Shown here in pieces: positions 5,475 through 5,936 of a stretch of 5,936 nt of DNA. The notes under the pieces were generated by a model. That model was not told the DNA's origin. It worked only from the letters and a program-made list of their open reading frames with translations, and made no database searches. Position 1 is the stretch's first letter, and every line of letters starts with the position of its first letter. The stretch spans positions 1 through 5,936 of the forward strand of contig JAGODW010000105.1 of the NCBI GenBank assembly GCA_017998025.1. Reading direction: 5' to 3'. The position numbers and the translations under genes are program-made. This DNA comes from Spirochaetales bacterium (GTDB lineage: Bacteria > Spirochaetota > Spirochaetia > DTKZ01).

Positions 5475-5936
5475 TGAGGCCCAAAACCCGTTCGAATATT
5501 TTTCTTAAAGCAGGCTCAGTCTCGTTAGCTCTTATCCTTTGTATGCAGTACCTATGGGTCCATAGGGAAGAGAGCCGCCGTCCCCTCTCTGCTCCTTTTC
5601 TGGAATACTGGTCTTTACATCCTCTTCAGAGGATTGAGTTCTATCCGAGCCGGATACTCCTTGAACAAAAAGAGAATCGCTGGATCGTGTACCTGGACTC
5701 ACGGGAGTATCCTCCCAACCTGAATCGCCTGGAACGATTCCTTTCCGTTACATCCAATCTTAAGCTTACCGCTCGGGATCAAGCAACCCCTATAATGCTA
5801 AGCAGGTACGGTTTTACGGAAGCAGATTTTGCTAGAGTTACCTTCTATAGTTCAGGGAAGGCAAGAACCTTCCTGCTGGGAGGCCCGGGCCCTAAGGGGA
5901 GTGAAGAGTACTGCCTTCCCGAGGGGGAAGGAGTGA
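5474..5936 (+). CDS. DUF4340-like membrane-anchored protein, N-terminal part (3' end off-window)
   Basis: 154 codons are visible and the frame stays open to the right edge. A basic start (MRPKTR) is followed by one membrane segment at about 9-29, then an extracytoplasmic domain. Features typical of DUF4340 are W70 before a strand, YPPNLNRLERFLSVTSNLKL (79-98), RYGF (111-114) and the strand RTFLLGG (131-137) followed by a loop to YCLPEGEGV. The order (W, YP, leucine-rich helix, YG, LxxGG, Y/V at a strand end) resembles the repeated units of that family. Family members commonly follow gldG-like genes and are 300-500 residues long, so more than half is probably missing. The ATG overlaps the preceding TAA as TAATG; only weak AAAGAG lies upstream, so translation probably depends on reinitiation after the GldG-like gene. 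The family is inferred from pattern and position; biochemical function is unknown. Confidence 0.72.
   Translation, partial: MRPKTRSNIFLKAGSVSLALILCMQYLWVHREESRRPLSAPFLEYWSLHPLQRIEFYPSRILLEQKENRWIVYLDSREYPPNLNRLERFLSVTSNLKLTARDQATPIMLSRYGFTEADFARVTFYSSGKARTFLLGGPGPKGSEEYCLPEGEGV

Noticed and set aside
5882..5891. GGCCCGGGCC palindrome near the right edge
   Set aside because: It lies inside the DUF4340-like coding frame and is explained by Gly/Pro codons; there is no T run and no associated feature.
1..5936. Search for tRNA/rRNA genes, CRISPR repeats, transposases, direct repeats and attachment sites
   Set aside because: Nothing with the expected structure was seen; nearly all of the window is accounted for by protein-coding genes, and the only gaps are 99 and 50 bp plus a 13 bp spacer.

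Overview
The window looks like part of a bacterial chromosome from an anaerobe or facultative anaerobe of roughly 50% G+C. It is almost fully coding. The gene set (an indolepyruvate:ferredoxin oxidoreductase subunit, ribonuclease Z, and a GldA/GldF/GldG-like ABC system followed by a DUF4340-type protein) would fit a spirochaete such as a Treponema/Spirochaeta relative. That placement rests on gene content and general knowledge, not on a search, and I hold it at about 40%.

Left part, 1-787. The minus strand carries the first 229 codons of iorA, which runs off the left edge. It has a good ribosome binding site and a plausible -35/-10 pair in the 99 bp gap between iorA and the divergent gene. 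A dyad-symmetric candidate operator overlaps the -10. To the right, on the plus strand, is a 250-residue classical short-chain dehydrogenase (SDR, 788-1540) with a complete catalytic set but no evident Shine-Dalgarno sequence.

Middle and right, 1541-5936. After a 50 bp gap with two competing hairpin possibilities comes a complete ribonuclease Z gene (rnz, 1591-2529). Four genes follow with almost no spacing: an ABC ATPase (2543-3256), an ABC-2 type permease (3253-3996), a GldG-like auxiliary protein with N- and C-terminal membrane anchors (3987-5474), and a DUF4340-like membrane-anchored protein cut by the right edge (5474 onward). Starts and stops overlap at each of the last three joints, which indicates a translationally coupled operon.

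How they work together. The four right-hand genes most likely form one membrane complex: a cytoplasmic ATPase, a six-helix permease, and two proteins with large extracytoplasmic domains. The cargo of such systems outside gliding Bacteroidetes is not known. rnz sits 13 bp upstream of the ATPase gene and is probably co-transcribed, although tRNA 3' maturation has no obvious link to the transporter. IorA and the SDR are divergent metabolic genes that may share regulation through their common intergenic region. I saw no mobile element, CRISPR array, tRNA or rRNA, and no wholly new system. The points most worth a second look are the iorA/SDR control region, the leader of rnz, and a T6A7 tract at the end of the GldG-like gene.
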